Below, piece after piece: positions 1 through 6,667 of a DNA stretch of 64,000 nucleotides. Source of the stretch: Roseobacter insulae (GTDB lineage Bacteria > Pseudomonadota > Alphaproteobacteria > Rhodobacterales > Rhodobacteraceae); contig NZ_JAHXDN010000001.1 of assembly GCF_019375555.1 (NCBI RefSeq), positions 1 to 64,000 on the forward strand, read 5' to 3'. Every line of letters begins with the position of its first letter. Within the stretch, counting starts at the first letter, position 1. The translations under genes and the position numbers were made by a program. The notes beneath the pieces are model-generated. The model searched no databases. It was not told where the DNA came from and saw nothing but the letters and a program-made list of their open reading frames with translations.

Positions 1-1
1 A

Positions 2-58
2 GACCCTCACTTAGCTCAGGTCGCCATCTGTCCCAAAATCCCTGACGACGGACAGTGA
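2..58 (+). CDS. C-terminal end of an upstream gene (partial)
   Basis: The second forward frame is open from the window edge to a TGA at 56-58, giving 18 residues that end in PDDGQ. It is the longest forward frame reaching the edge, and a strong forward terminator follows at 134-164, which needs a gene upstream on this strand. Eighteen residues are too few to name a family. Another frame could be the real one. Confidence 0.35.
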   Translation, partial: DPHLAQVAICPKIPDDGQ

Positions 59-133
59 ACCGTATGCAGACTTCTTTGGACGTTTACGTCTTGGGATGGT
101 TGTTGAGGTCTATCGGGCTGTAAGGCTTAAGGC

Positions 134-164
134 AGAGACCGTCCTTCGGGACAGTCTCTTTTTC
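134..164 (+). terminator. Rho-independent terminator with UUCG loop
   Basis: The stem AGAGAC-C-GTCC pairs with GGAC-A-GTCTCT around a TTCG tetraloop closed by C-G (145-148), followed by a run of five T. There is one C/A mismatch. UUCG closed by C-G is the most stable RNA tetraloop. It sits about 75 bases after the partial forward gene and ends just before the stop of the convergent gene at 171. Confidence 0.85.
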
Positions 165-170
165 ATTGTA

Positions 171-485
171 CTACCAGTCAGCTCCGGCGACGTTTTCTAA
201 ACGTTTTGGAGTCCGAAGATATAAGGTTTCTATTTCGTTGAAAGGTGTACCATGTTCAAAACCAGAAAAGTCTGTAAACGTGTGTTCAATCCAAATCGTT
301 TTTTCATCAGTTTGCAGGTCGCCTTTCGTTAGAACCTTGTAAGGACATCCTGACTTGAGCAACGCCCAGGCATCCCCAACTTGACGCTGAGCTTCTGAAC
401 TATCCCGATCGCGCCAGCTGTCTAAGTGCACGATAGCTTTTTCGCAGATATTAATGAGTTCCTCTCTGGTGTAGTTTGTTTTCAT
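171..485 (-). CDS. Small phage-like protein, function unknown
   Basis: This is a 104-residue soluble protein read from ATG at 485. A GTG at 503 would add six residues. No strong ribosome binding site precedes either start. It opens with MKTNYTREEL and is predicted mostly helical in the first half, with charged and aromatic residues afterwards. Composition is more AT-rich than the chromosome, and small proteins of this kind are common beside integrated elements. It lies outside the attL repeat at 701, so it may belong to an older element further left. I do not recognise a family. Confidence 0.5.
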   Translation of the reverse strand: MKTNYTREELINICEKAIVHLDSWRDRDSSEAQRQVGDAWALLKSGCPYKVLTKGDLQTDEKTIWIEHTFTDFSGFEHGTPFNEIETLYLRTPKRLENVAGADW

Positions 486-693
486 ACAGCTTAATGGTGC
501 CACAGATCAAGAAGTCCGCAACCAGCACCTGTGGATAACCAATCCTAGCTACGTTCTGAGCTACCTTTTTTACACTCACTGCACAGCTAAGTATTTGATT
601 TTATTGAATCGAAACAATGGCCTAGCCACCTATCAGATGGCGGTTCCCAAATTCGATCCGCGCGCCTTAAGTATTTGAAAATAATAGTAAAGG
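486..693. other. Non-coding stretch left of attL
   Basis: No gene or clear site was seen between the small protein start and the tRNA fragment at 694. The DNA is AT-rich (for example 580-605) and would be the upstream region of the minus-strand gene at 171-485. Confidence 0.5.
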
Positions 694-740
694 TGGCGAT
701 CCCGGCAGGATTCGAACCTGCAACCTGCCCCTTAGGAGGG
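694..740 (-). repeat. attL: displaced 3' half of tRNA-Arg(CCT), with CCA
   Basis: Bases 701-740 are identical to 11977-12016 inside the intact tRNA-Arg gene (40 of 40). Beyond the identity block, 694-700 complete a proper tRNA 3' end on the minus strand: acceptor CGGGATC, discriminator G and CCA. This is what remains of the original tRNA end after site-specific insertion, the element having supplied a new 3' half at the right junction. The integrase gene begins 24 bases inside. Confidence 0.93.
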
Positions 741-763
741 AACCGTTCATATCACTATTCCTT

Positions 764-1849
764 TTATGATTTCTTGCTTTTGGGTGTTTGTGCAGTGTCC
801 GCCTGTACGTGCTTTGTACGAAAACGGGCCCTGACATCGGCCTCATCCGTCTCTGCGTGGGCATAGATACGCATCGGCAAATTCGGGTCTGACCAGCGGC
901 CAGCCTTGGCCGCCGTGACCGGATCAACGCCCTGACGGACGACCAATTCGGTGAAAAAGCCATGCCGTCCTGCTGGGTGCGCTGAGAGGTACGGGATGCC
1001 CGCGCTTTTGCAGATCGTTTTCCAACGCGTGTTGTAACCGGTCGAGCTGCCATAGCCGAAAACACGAGGCTTCATGAACTTGCCGGTCTTGCGGTTCTTC
1101 GGGCGCTTGTGCGGCAAAGCCAGCAGCTCGTCCATCATCTGTGGTGAAACCGTGATCCAGCTCTCCGGATGTCCTTTCTGCGCCTTCACCCTGACCTTGT
1201 TCTCGGCGGGCCGTAGATCGTCAGGCTCAATCGAGACAGCCTGATCGATCCGCGCCGCCGTCTCGAACATGAACCGAACCAGCGCGGCATTATATGGGTC
1301 AGCAGCTTTACAGAACGCCTCGATCCATTCCTTGTCAGCGGGCTTGCGCTCGACGCGGCTGTTCTTCCCGCGACGCTTGTCCTGCGCGATCCGCTCAAAT
1401 TTGTCATAGGGTTTCACCCGGATCAGCGGCGTGCCTTCCAGCTCGTGCGCGTTATTGATGACCGCACTCGCTGGCGTCACGATTTCGCGCCACCAAGTGT
1501 CGGTCGATGCCTTTGGTTTAAGTTTGGGGCCAAGGCCCTTCAGAAGCGCTCCGGAGATTGCGCCCAAAGGCATGTCACCAATTTCCTCGACAATCGGGAT
1601 CAACTGCTTCGCGGTCTTGGGGGAGGCATTGTAGAGCATGATTGCATCGGAGAACGTCTTGCTTGGCTCATCGCCAACGACATGGCGACGTATCTGCAGC
1701 TCAGTTTCGCGGTTTATCCAGTCCCGTGCGCCCGCTTCTGTAGATGCCTTAGTGCTTCGCCGGTATGGGCCTGCGATTGGCCTGCCGTTGTACTCGACCC
1801 AGCCCTTAGCCCAGTAGAAGCGACCCCTCTTGTAGATTTGGAGCGGCAT
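764..1849 (-). CDS. int: Tyrosine-type site-specific integrase
   Basis: This 361-residue recombinase would catalyse insertion into and excision from tRNA-Arg. The N-terminal arm-binding part (about 1-170) starts with MPLQIYKRGRFYWAKG. The catalytic domain shows the first Arg in TAARIDQAV (R200), the HPAGRH box (about 291-296), W319 in GRWSDP and the nucleophile Tyr329 in RIYAHA. The frame stays open upstream to 1999, but that part reads as shadow of the overlapping excisionase-like gene, so the ATG at 1849 is preferred. The gene lies directly inside attL, as expected for the element's own integrase. The N-terminal start and arm-site specificity are inferred; the catalytic residues are seen. 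Confidence 0.93.
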   Translation of the reverse strand: MPLQIYKRGRFYWAKGWVEYNGRPIAGPYRRSTKASTEAGARDWINRETELQIRRHVVGDEPSKTFSDAIMLYNASPKTAKQLIPIVEEIGDMPLGAISGALLKGLGPKLKPKASTDTWWREIVTPASAVINNAHELEGTPLIRVKPYDKFERIAQDKRRGKNSRVERKPADKEWIEAFCKAADPYNAALVRFMFETAARIDQAVSIEPDDLRPAENKVRVKAQKGHPESWITVSPQMMDELLALPHKRPKNRKTGKFMKPRVFGYGSSTGYNTRWKTICKSAGIPYLSAHPAGRHGFFTELVVRQGVDPVTAAKAGRWSDPNLPMRIYAHAETDEADVRARFRTKHVQADTAQTPKSKKS

Positions 1850-2061
1850 GCCTGGCCTCCTTCGAATATCTTGTCGATCTGCGCGGGCGTGATCAGCATG
1901 GTCCGCCCCAGGCGGTAGAAAGCGCCGGTTTCGTTTGCCCGCTCGCGCAGCGTGCGCTCCGAGATGTCGATCCCCATGCTGGACATAACCTCGACCCATT
2001 GGGCAGGCGTTTTTCCAAGCCCCAGGATTTGCGAGCTGTCTGATTTGTCGGCCTCTGCCAT
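1714..2061 (-). CDS. Excisionase-like helix-turn-helix protein
   Basis: This is a 115-residue protein whose first 65 residues form a small DNA-binding domain (ISERTLRERANETGAFYRLG, then LITPAQIDKIFE), similar in layout to AlpA/Xis-type winged helices that assist excision. ATG at 2061 has AAGGAC eight bases upstream; an in-frame ATG at 2097 is possible. The last 45 residues are low in complexity and overlap the integrase start by 136 bases in another frame. Overlapping xis-int pairs are known from phages and would couple the two products. Function is inferred from position and fold only. Confidence 0.65.
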   Translation of the reverse strand: MAEADKSDSSQILGLGKTPAQWVEVMSSMGIDISERTLRERANETGAFYRLGRTMLITPAQIDKIFEGGQACRSKSTRGVASTGLRAGSSTTAGQSQAHTGEALRHLQKRAHGTG

Positions 2062-2216
2062 TTCAGTCGTCCTTGTCCGCTTGAGTTGAAACTGCACGCC
2101 GCATGGAATCGCTTGTTAAGCACCATTTGACGTGGTCAGATGGGAATAACCGGAATAGTTCGTCATTTTTTGCAATGTTCGCGAAAAAATACGATCTCGT
2201 CAAATGGAAACTGAGA
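2062..2216. promoter_or_regulatory. Divergent promoter region of the integration module
   Basis: This AT-rich gap separates the excisionase-integrase unit (minus) from the XRE regulator (plus). It contains the palindrome TTCGCGAA at 2179-2186. A repressor such as the adjacent XRE protein would be expected to bind here and set excision against maintenance. Exact -35/-10 boxes were not assigned. Confidence 0.4.
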
Positions 2217-2639
2217 ATGGCGCGGAAAGACGCTGAACTGTTTGCTTCGATGGGTGCGCGCCTGACCATTGCGCGCAACGAAGCAGGGTTGTCTCAAGCT
2301 GCGATGGCTGAAGCGCTTGGTGTCTCGCCAAGGGCTTACCACAGCTACGAGAAGGGCCAGCGCGGCATTCCGGTGGAAGCTTTGGTGGCGTTCGGTGAGC
2401 AATTCGATGTCGATGTGCCCTGGCTCTTATTGGGCACCAAGGCGATACGCGCGGGACACGATTTCAACGCTTTAAAGGAGATCGAGACCTCGCTCGATCA
2501 GCACCTAAACGCGGAGAAAATCAAAATAAAAAGTGAAAAGCGCGGGGCCATAGTCGCGCGTTGGTACCAGTCGCATGTCGAGGGACGGGAAGTAACGGAT
2601 GATGACGTTCACACTTGGATCGAACTCGTAAGGGAGTAA
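2217..2639 (+). CDS. XRE-family transcriptional regulator
   Basis: From ATG at 2217 this is 140 residues. The helix-turn-helix covers about residues 12-65 (LTIARNEAGLSQAAMAEALG, then PRAYHSYEKG), followed by a helical C-terminal part that may dimerise. An upstream in-frame start at 2103 would add 38 residues that look non-coding (AT-rich promoter DNA), so the later ATG is preferred. It is transcribed away from the integrase module and is the probable repressor of it. It is followed after four bases by a small membrane protein gene. Confidence 0.8.
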   Translation: MARKDAELFASMGARLTIARNEAGLSQAAMAEALGVSPRAYHSYEKGQRGIPVEALVAFGEQFDVDVPWLLLGTKAIRAGHDFNALKEIETSLDQHLNAEKIKIKSEKRGAIVARWYQSHVEGREVTDDDVHTWIELVRE

Positions 2640-2643
2640 GCAA

Positions 2644-2940
2644 ATGCAAAAACCAAGCGACCAATGGAAGAAACAACGCCGGGCAGCACTGGAACGCGCG
2701 CGCCGCAATATGATCGAACCCTTGGAGGTCGTTCACCTCGCACTTCTCGGTGCCAGCGCGCTGTACTTGGCCGGATTTCTGCGCCTGAACCTATTCGGTC
2801 AGAACGGCGAGTTCTCTCTGGCTTACGGAACCTTCATTCTGCTGGTAGCTGCTGCCGGACTACTTGTACCTGTTCTGACAGGATCAGCATTGACCCTGCA
2901 CCTCACCGACCGACGCCTGGGAAAGCTCCTCAGTGAATGA
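2644..2940 (+). CDS. Small two-helix membrane protein
   Basis: This 98-residue protein starts four bases after the XRE gene and is presumably co-transcribed. A basic N-terminus (QWKKQRRAALERARR) precedes two membrane helices, about residues 28-48 (VVHLALLGASALYLAGFL) and 61-85 (AYGTFILLVAAAGLLVPVLT). No family was recognised. Small membrane proteins beside regulators in mobile elements can be toxins, immunity factors or anti-repressor partners, but nothing here decides between these. Confidence 0.6.
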   Translation: MQKPSDQWKKQRRAALERARRNMIEPLEVVHLALLGASALYLAGFLRLNLFGQNGEFSLAYGTFILLVAAAGLLVPVLTGSALTLHLTDRRLGKLLSE

Positions 2941-3019
2941 CACCACTGCAATGATGGGCTCTCGGGTCGCACAGCGACTGGCGCACCATGCTCGCGCGCA
3001 GCGAAGAGGCCTAACTTGA

Positions 3020-3919
3020 ATGGCCTTCGGAGTGTTCATTCACCGCAGTGACTCGATCTACGATGACGTTCCCTCGGAACGCTATCAGTTCCCGCCTCAA
3101 TATTTGTCCCGCGCGCAGCAATGTGAAGGTGACTGGATCGTCTATCTTGAGCCAAGCAAGGTAATAGACACGAAAGGGTACTTTGCAGTCGCAAAGGTTC
3201 AAGAGATCATCTCTGACCCTCGAAAATCTGACATGTATTTGGCAGTGATCGAGCCTGGGACTTATCTCGATTTCGGCGATCCGGTACCGTTCCGCGATAC
3301 GGAGAACATCGTTGAGAGAGGCTTGCTGAACGATGAAGGCCGCATATCAGGTCGCGCACAAGCAGCTGTAAGGACGCTATCCAATGAAGACTTCGCTAGG
3401 ATCATCGAGCGGGGTCTAGACGATGAGGATGACGTTCTACCCCGTGTGGGAGACCTTGCGGCCGCCACTGGCTTTCAAGATGCCCAAACTCCTTTTCAAC
3501 ACATCCCTGCACGTGAGCGCGTTAATCAACTTACTAGTAGGGCTGTACGAGACCGGAACTTTAGAAAGAACGTGTTGCGTGCATACGGCGAGCGCTGCGC
3601 TATCACGGGGCTGCGTTTGATCAACGGGGGCGGGCGAGCCGAAGTAGAAGCGGCCCATATCCGGCCAGTGGAGCACAATGGCCCAGACATCGTCAGCAAT
3701 GGTCTTGCATTGTCAGGAACAGCGCATTGGATGTTTGATCGAGGCTTGGTCGGTCTGGATGGCGACCTAACGATACTTGCGTCGCGACAAAGCAACGACT
3801 TGGCTGCCGTGGCTGCGATGATAAATGCAACTGGAAAGTTGTTGGTTCCGGACCGTTTAGCGAATAGGCCGAGAATAGAGTTTGTAGACTGGCATCGGAG
3901 ACACGTCTTTAAAGCCTGA
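3020..3919 (+). CDS. HNH endonuclease with PUA/EVE-like N-terminal domain, candidate restriction enzyme
   Basis: This 299-residue protein resembles the COG3440-type putative restriction endonucleases. The N-terminal part (about 1-95) has GDWIVYLEP, GYFAVAKV and MYLAVIEPG, which I read as a PUA/EVE-like modified-base reader. A linker with LSNEDFARII follows. The C-terminal HNH nuclease (about 175-245) shows CAITG, EAAHI (His213), the Asn of NGLAL (Asn228) and H236 in TAHWMFDRG. The predicted role is cleavage of modified foreign DNA (type IV-like restriction) without a partner methylase; none is encoded nearby. The nuclease motif is seen. The reader domain and the target are inferred. It stands alone between the XRE-membrane protein unit and the ImmA unit. 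Confidence 0.8.
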   Translation: MAFGVFIHRSDSIYDDVPSERYQFPPQYLSRAQQCEGDWIVYLEPSKVIDTKGYFAVAKVQEIISDPRKSDMYLAVIEPGTYLDFGDPVPFRDTENIVERGLLNDEGRISGRAQAAVRTLSNEDFARIIERGLDDEDDVLPRVGDLAAATGFQDAQTPFQHIPARERVNQLTSRAVRDRNFRKNVLRAYGERCAITGLRLINGGGRAEVEAAHIRPVEHNGPDIVSNGLALSGTAHWMFDRGLVGLDGDLTILASRQSNDLAAVAAMINATGKLLVPDRLANRPRIEFVDWHRRHVFKA

Positions 3920-3972
3920 CAACGAATGAACAAGTTCTAACGCTTGACTTGCATCCTGCGGCTCCGTTTGGA

Positions 3973-4004
3973 GAAGGGCAGCGATCTTGTTACCGCTGCC
4001 CTTC
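3973..4004. terminator. 11-bp inverted repeat between convergent genes, possible terminator
   Basis: GAAGGGCAGCG (3973-3983) and its exact complement (3994-4004) flank a 10-base loop. It lies between the convergent ends of the HNH gene and the 38-residue gene, a usual place for a bidirectional terminator. No T run follows on either side, so termination is uncertain. Confidence 0.45.
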
Positions 4005-4014
4005 AAGTCAGGTA

Positions 4015-4131
4015 TCACTTGCGCTTGATTGTCTCGACAACGTGAGTAGCCTTCTTTGATTGGGCCTTTTTCACTGTTGTGAAGCGACCGGTTTTGGCGC
4101 TGCGGCCAACTTTGAACGACTTGGATTTCAT
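4015..4131 (-). CDS. 38-residue basic protein downstream of the ImmA unit
   Basis: The reading frame runs from ATG at 4131 to TGA at 4015-4017. The product is 38 residues, starting MKSKSFKVGRSAKTG and ending THVVETIKRK, with about a third Lys/Arg. The sense of the frame is supported by its regular codon use and by the position as last gene of a minus-strand series (XRE, ImmA, 79-residue protein, this). The pattern of a GR-AKTG-F--VKKA segment followed by a THVVETIK tail recurs, to my recollection, in small proteins of mobile elements. Function is unknown. Confidence 0.55.
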   Translation of the reverse strand: MKSKSFKVGRSAKTGRFTTVKKAQSKKATHVVETIKRK

Positions 4132-4161
4132 TGTTTTCACTTTCGTTAGCAGATTGAGAAT

Positions 4162-4186
4162 GGAAGGCGCGACCATCGCGCCTTCC
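4162..4186. repeat. Perfect 10-bp hairpin between two small genes
   Basis: GGAAGGCGCG (4162-4171) and CGCGCCTTCC (4177-4186) flank the loop ACCAT. It lies just after the stop of the 79-residue minus-strand gene and before the 38-residue gene. It could be an intercistronic terminator or RNA processing stem. The T content after it on the minus strand is modest. Confidence 0.55.
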
Positions 4187-4203
4187 GGTCTTTAGGCGGT
4201 GGG

Positions 4204-4443
4204 CTATTCTGGGATCAGAATTGGCCACGCACGGAGCCCAAACGCTTTCGCGTAGAGCCGGTTGCCGGTTTTTGGGCATGTCCGCCAAGGGCGAAAGACA
4301 TACCGATGTCCCGGCGGAGGGGGCGTGTGACGCTTGGTCATTACACTCTCCACTACGGGGCGTATCTTGCCTTTTTGCCCAAAATCCGCTAACGCAGTCT
4401 TTGCTACGGAGACTGATTTGCGCGTTTTTGGGAGGCTCTGCAT
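4204..4443 (-). CDS. 79-residue hypothetical protein
   Basis: It is read from ATG at 4443, which has AGGGG seven bases upstream. A longer frame up to 4575 overlaps the ImmA gene and is not needed. The C-terminal half is rich in Pro, Arg and Trp (RHTPPPPGHRYVFRPWRTC, then TGNRLYAKAFGLRAWPILIP), a pattern of a compact basic domain. It follows the ImmA-type protease by 64 bases on the same strand. It may be a substrate or partner of that protease; this is inference. Confidence 0.55.
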   Translation of the reverse strand: MQSLPKTRKSVSVAKTALADFGQKGKIRPVVESVMTKRHTPPPPGHRYVFRPWRTCPKTGNRLYAKAFGLRAWPILIPE

Positions 4444-4507
4444 CGTCAAGCCCCTGATGCACGATGAAGAATTCGATGAGATGGCTCGGGCGCAATCCCG
4501 AGCCTTC

Positions 4508-5065
4508 TTAGTATTTTGAAGCCTCCTTGGAAATTTTGTCCAGGCGAACTGTTGCTGCGGCCTTAGAGACACCAAACTTGAACGAGACGGTCTCCGGCGT
4601 GTCGAAGATCGTGATCAAGCCTTTCGGCATTAGAAGGGTTCCAGCGAACCTATCGGCTTGCTTTTCAGCAGATTCAAAGGCCCGCAGCTTTTGCCCCGGC
4701 ATCGCCCGCTCAAACGGCTGATTTTGCCCAGTGTGCAGTAGATAGTGACCGAATTCATGCGCAAGTGTGAAGCGTGCTCGATGTCCGCCCCCTAACGCCT
4801 CATCGTAAACGTCCTCCCTGACTCGTATGAAGGACCCCCTCGGGCACGTGAAGCCTTCTGCGCTGCCCATTTCAGTCACTGTGCCGACTTGGAAGCTGAA
4901 ATTGTCTTCAGCTTGAGCGAGTTGTGGCAGCGCCTTTTCCAACACGTCGAGTATTGGAAACTGAGGTTCATCTTGATGCCGAAAATACTCGCGCACTTTG
5001 TCGGCAACGGCATCAACGCTGGGCCAGCTCATAGGCTGAACGCGGTAGTCTTGAGAACCAGTCAT
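4508..5065 (-). CDS. ImmA/IrrE-family metallopeptidase
   Basis: This is a 185-residue DUF955-type protease. The zinc site is HEFGH at residues 103-107, with the third ligand probably Glu134 in the ESAEKQADRFAGTLLMP segment. ImmA-type enzymes cleave a partner repressor to derepress an element; the partner here is the XRE protein encoded immediately upstream. The start codon overlaps the XRE stop (TAATG), so translation is coupled. The order regulator-protease-two small genes suggests an inducible cargo unit. The protease motif is seen; the substrate is inferred from family knowledge. Confidence 0.88.
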   Translation of the reverse strand: MTGSQDYRVQPMSWPSVDAVADKVREYFRHQDEPQFPILDVLEKALPQLAQAEDNFSFQVGTVTEMGSAEGFTCPRGSFIRVREDVYDEALGGGHRARFTLAHEFGHYLLHTGQNQPFERAMPGQKLRAFESAEKQADRFAGTLLMPKGLITIFDTPETVSFKFGVSKAAATVRLDKISKEASKY

Positions 5066-5433
5066 TATCCGTCCTCTTGTTTTTTGAGGATCGAAACAAT
5101 GCGTTCCAACTCCTGCTGCGACAAAGCGTCAAAACTCGAACCCATTCTTCTAGCCATCAAGCCGGCGGCCTCTCGTTCCAGATTGGACGTTGGTTTGACC
5201 GTGAACGTCTTGCGGGACGCATCCGCAAGGTTTCGCAATAGGTTAGCGACTTCCCAATCGAGTTGGTAAGCAGAAACAATACCTTCTTCAAAACCCTGCG
5301 GCGGGCTTTTCTCACCTCGCTCAATGGCGGAAATGAAGGCTGGGGATTTCCCAATCAACTTCGCCATATCGGCAAGACGTTGGTCAGTGTCTATTCGAAT
5401 TTTGCGGATTGCCTTCCCAAATTCAGTGATCAT
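5065..5433 (-). CDS. XRE-family regulator paired with ImmA protease
   Basis: From ATG at 5433 (AGGGAG about ten bases upstream) this is 122 residues; the frame extends to 5472 but without a better site. The helix-turn-helix spans about residues 5-60 (FGKAIRKIRIDTDQRLADMA, then SPAFISAIERGEKSPP). The C-terminal 60 residues are helical and end in ELERIVSILKKQEDG. Its TAA shares two bases with the ImmA ATG. It is likely the repressor of its own operon and the substrate of ImmA. Upstream lies the higBA promoter region, read divergently. Confidence 0.85.
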   Translation of the reverse strand: MITEFGKAIRKIRIDTDQRLADMAKLIGKSPAFISAIERGEKSPPQGFEEGIVSAYQLDWEVANLLRNLADASRKTFTVKPTSNLEREAAGLMARRMGSSFDALSQQELERIVSILKKQEDG

Positions 5434-5557
5434 GGCCGTCTCCCTAGGATGGTTAACGGATGCATAACACACCCCGAAGCGCTAAACAACCTTATGGTAG
5501 TATAATTCTTCAGCCAGTATTTCCGGGTACACTCAACGCCGCAATGTGTATCATGTA

Positions 5558-5592
5558 TTGACACATGTATCGCACTGAGATACATATCTCCC
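5558..5592 (+). promoter_or_regulatory. higBA promoter and operator
   Basis: A -35 TTGACA (5558-5563) and -10 TACATA (5581-5586) are 17 bases apart. A perfect inverted repeat ATGTATC-N7-GATACAT (5565-5585) fills the spacer and the -10, the expected position for a HigA operator. A further half-like ATGTGTATC lies at 5544-5552. Transcription should begin at about 5593, which is the A of the higB ATG, so the message is probably leaderless. Confidence 0.72.
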
Positions 5593-5874
5593 ATGATCCA
5601 AAGCACTAAGGGCAAACACGCTGCCAACGCTGTGAAAGGCAAGTATGGCAAAGGCTTCCCGGGTGATTTGGTCAAGCGCACGCGGGCCATGCTTTCGGCG
5701 CTGGATGCTGCGGTTGTTGTCGGGGATTTAAGGTTCCCACCTGGCAACCACCTGGAAGAACTCAAAGGGGATCGGGCCGGACAACACTCCGTGCGCATCA
5801 ATGGGCAATGGCGCATCTGCTTTGTCTGGACGCCGAACGGTCCCGCCGATGTCGAGATTGTGGACTACCATTGA
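5593..5874 (+). CDS. higB: HigB toxin (RelE-type mRNA interferase)
   Basis: This 93-residue protein has the usual HigB length and layout. The core LRFPPGNHLEELKGDRAGQHSVRINGQWRICFVW carries the typical Arg-rich strand (RINGQWRICF) and ends in VEIVDYH. HigB toxins cut mRNA at the ribosome. It is encoded before its antitoxin, the order typical for higBA, with 12 bases between the genes. The promoter in front is a strong match with an internal palindrome. It probably stabilises the element. Confidence 0.92.
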   Translation: MIQSTKGKHAANAVKGKYGKGFPGDLVKRTRAMLSALDAAVVVGDLRFPPGNHLEELKGDRAGQHSVRINGQWRICFVWTPNGPADVEIVDYH

Positions 5875-5886
5875 GAGGATACGCTG

Positions 5887-6177
5887 ATGAGCTTGCTTGA
5901 AGACCCGATGCACCCTGGTGAAGTCCTGAAAGAGCTTTATCTCGATCCCCTGGAGATGGGGGCCATTGCGTTTGCGCGGCGTTTGGGTGTGCCTCGGACG
6001 CGGATCGAGCGTTTGATCAAGGGCACGACTGGGATCACACCTGACACGGCGCTTCGTCTTGCCCGTGTGTTCAACACGACCCCGGCCTATTGGGTGAACC
6101 TGCAGACGAACCACGACATGGCCCTAGCAGCCAAGGAGATTGATGTGTCGGATATTGAGCCCCTCGTTGCCGTCTAG
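5887..6177 (+). CDS. higA: HigA antitoxin (HTH)
   Basis: The 96-residue antitoxin neutralises HigB and represses the operon. It opens MSLLEDPMHPGEVLKELYLD, the standard HigA N-terminus, followed by an XRE helix-turn-helix (about 25-75) with VPRTRIERLIKGTTGITPDT and the NTTPAYWVNLQ segment. GAGAGGATACGCTG upstream gives a weak ribosome site. The palindrome at 5565-5585 is its probable operator. Confidence 0.93.
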   Translation: MSLLEDPMHPGEVLKELYLDPLEMGAIAFARRLGVPRTRIERLIKGTTGITPDTALRLARVFNTTPAYWVNLQTNHDMALAAKEIDVSDIEPLVAV

Positions 6178-6613
6178 CGCGTAGGCAGTGCTCACAATAT
6201 GGCTACCTGTGCTTTCAGCCATCATCATACCGATAGTGCCTGTACCTTGAGGGGCAAGCCTTCTAGCAACATTGCCTCGCGGCCGCCTGCCAAAGCGTTT
6301 AGGAATGTCTGATAAATGATAAGTTAATATCTGATATCAAACAGATTTTACGGATGTCACTTGCATTGTCTCGTATCTTGTTGTATTGAATCTGTGTTGG
6401 CGGGAGTCGTTTGCTGACTTTGTAGCGGGGTTGCCTAAATCAGCCCCATTATAAGATTTAGATTTTTTGTCTAGCAAACAATGACTTCCTTGGGCACGTG
6501 AATGCTGACAGTTCGATCGGAGTGCTCACTCGATTCGGACGCGACATGGATTGAGACCCGTGTTGGCTAAGCTCCTAGCTGGTTTTTTGAACTGGCTTGT
6601 ACATGGAATAGAG
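6178..6613. other. AT-rich intergenic stretch before the cassette
   Basis: No gene was found. Direct repeats TCTGATA at 6308-6314 and 6330-6336 are 22 bases apart, two helical turns, in very AT-rich DNA. They could be binding sites for a regulator. Nothing else was supported. Confidence 0.4.
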
Positions 6614-6660
6614 TAACGTCGCCCCGTTTGGGGGTGACGTTATACTCACATAGTACGGAG
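6614..6660 (+). promoter_or_regulatory. Palindromic operator and promoter of the 6668-8927 cassette
   Basis: Bases 6614-6625 pair with 6631-6642 (12 pairs, one G-T) around GTTTG. A -10 box TATACT (6641-6646) overlaps the right arm, and the ribosome site GGAG (6657-6660) follows. The palindrome therefore covers the -35/-10 spacer, which fits an operator better than a leader hairpin. No clear -35 was seen, so the promoter may need an activator or be weak. Confidence 0.6.
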
Positions 6661-6667
6661 AATAGCC

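Noticed and set aside
694-740. A second tRNA gene at the left end
   Set aside because: Only the 3' half is present (no acceptor 5' side or D arm). It is the attL remnant.
764-1065. Minus-strand frame at 667-1065 and plus frames at 675-866, 1431-1918
   Set aside because: They overlap the integrase in other frames and have no ribosome site or domain.
3857-4495. Minus-strand frame of 212 codons at 3857-4495
   Set aside because: It runs across the HNH stop, two hairpins and both tiny genes, with poor codon use. The small frames with ribosome sites explain the region better.
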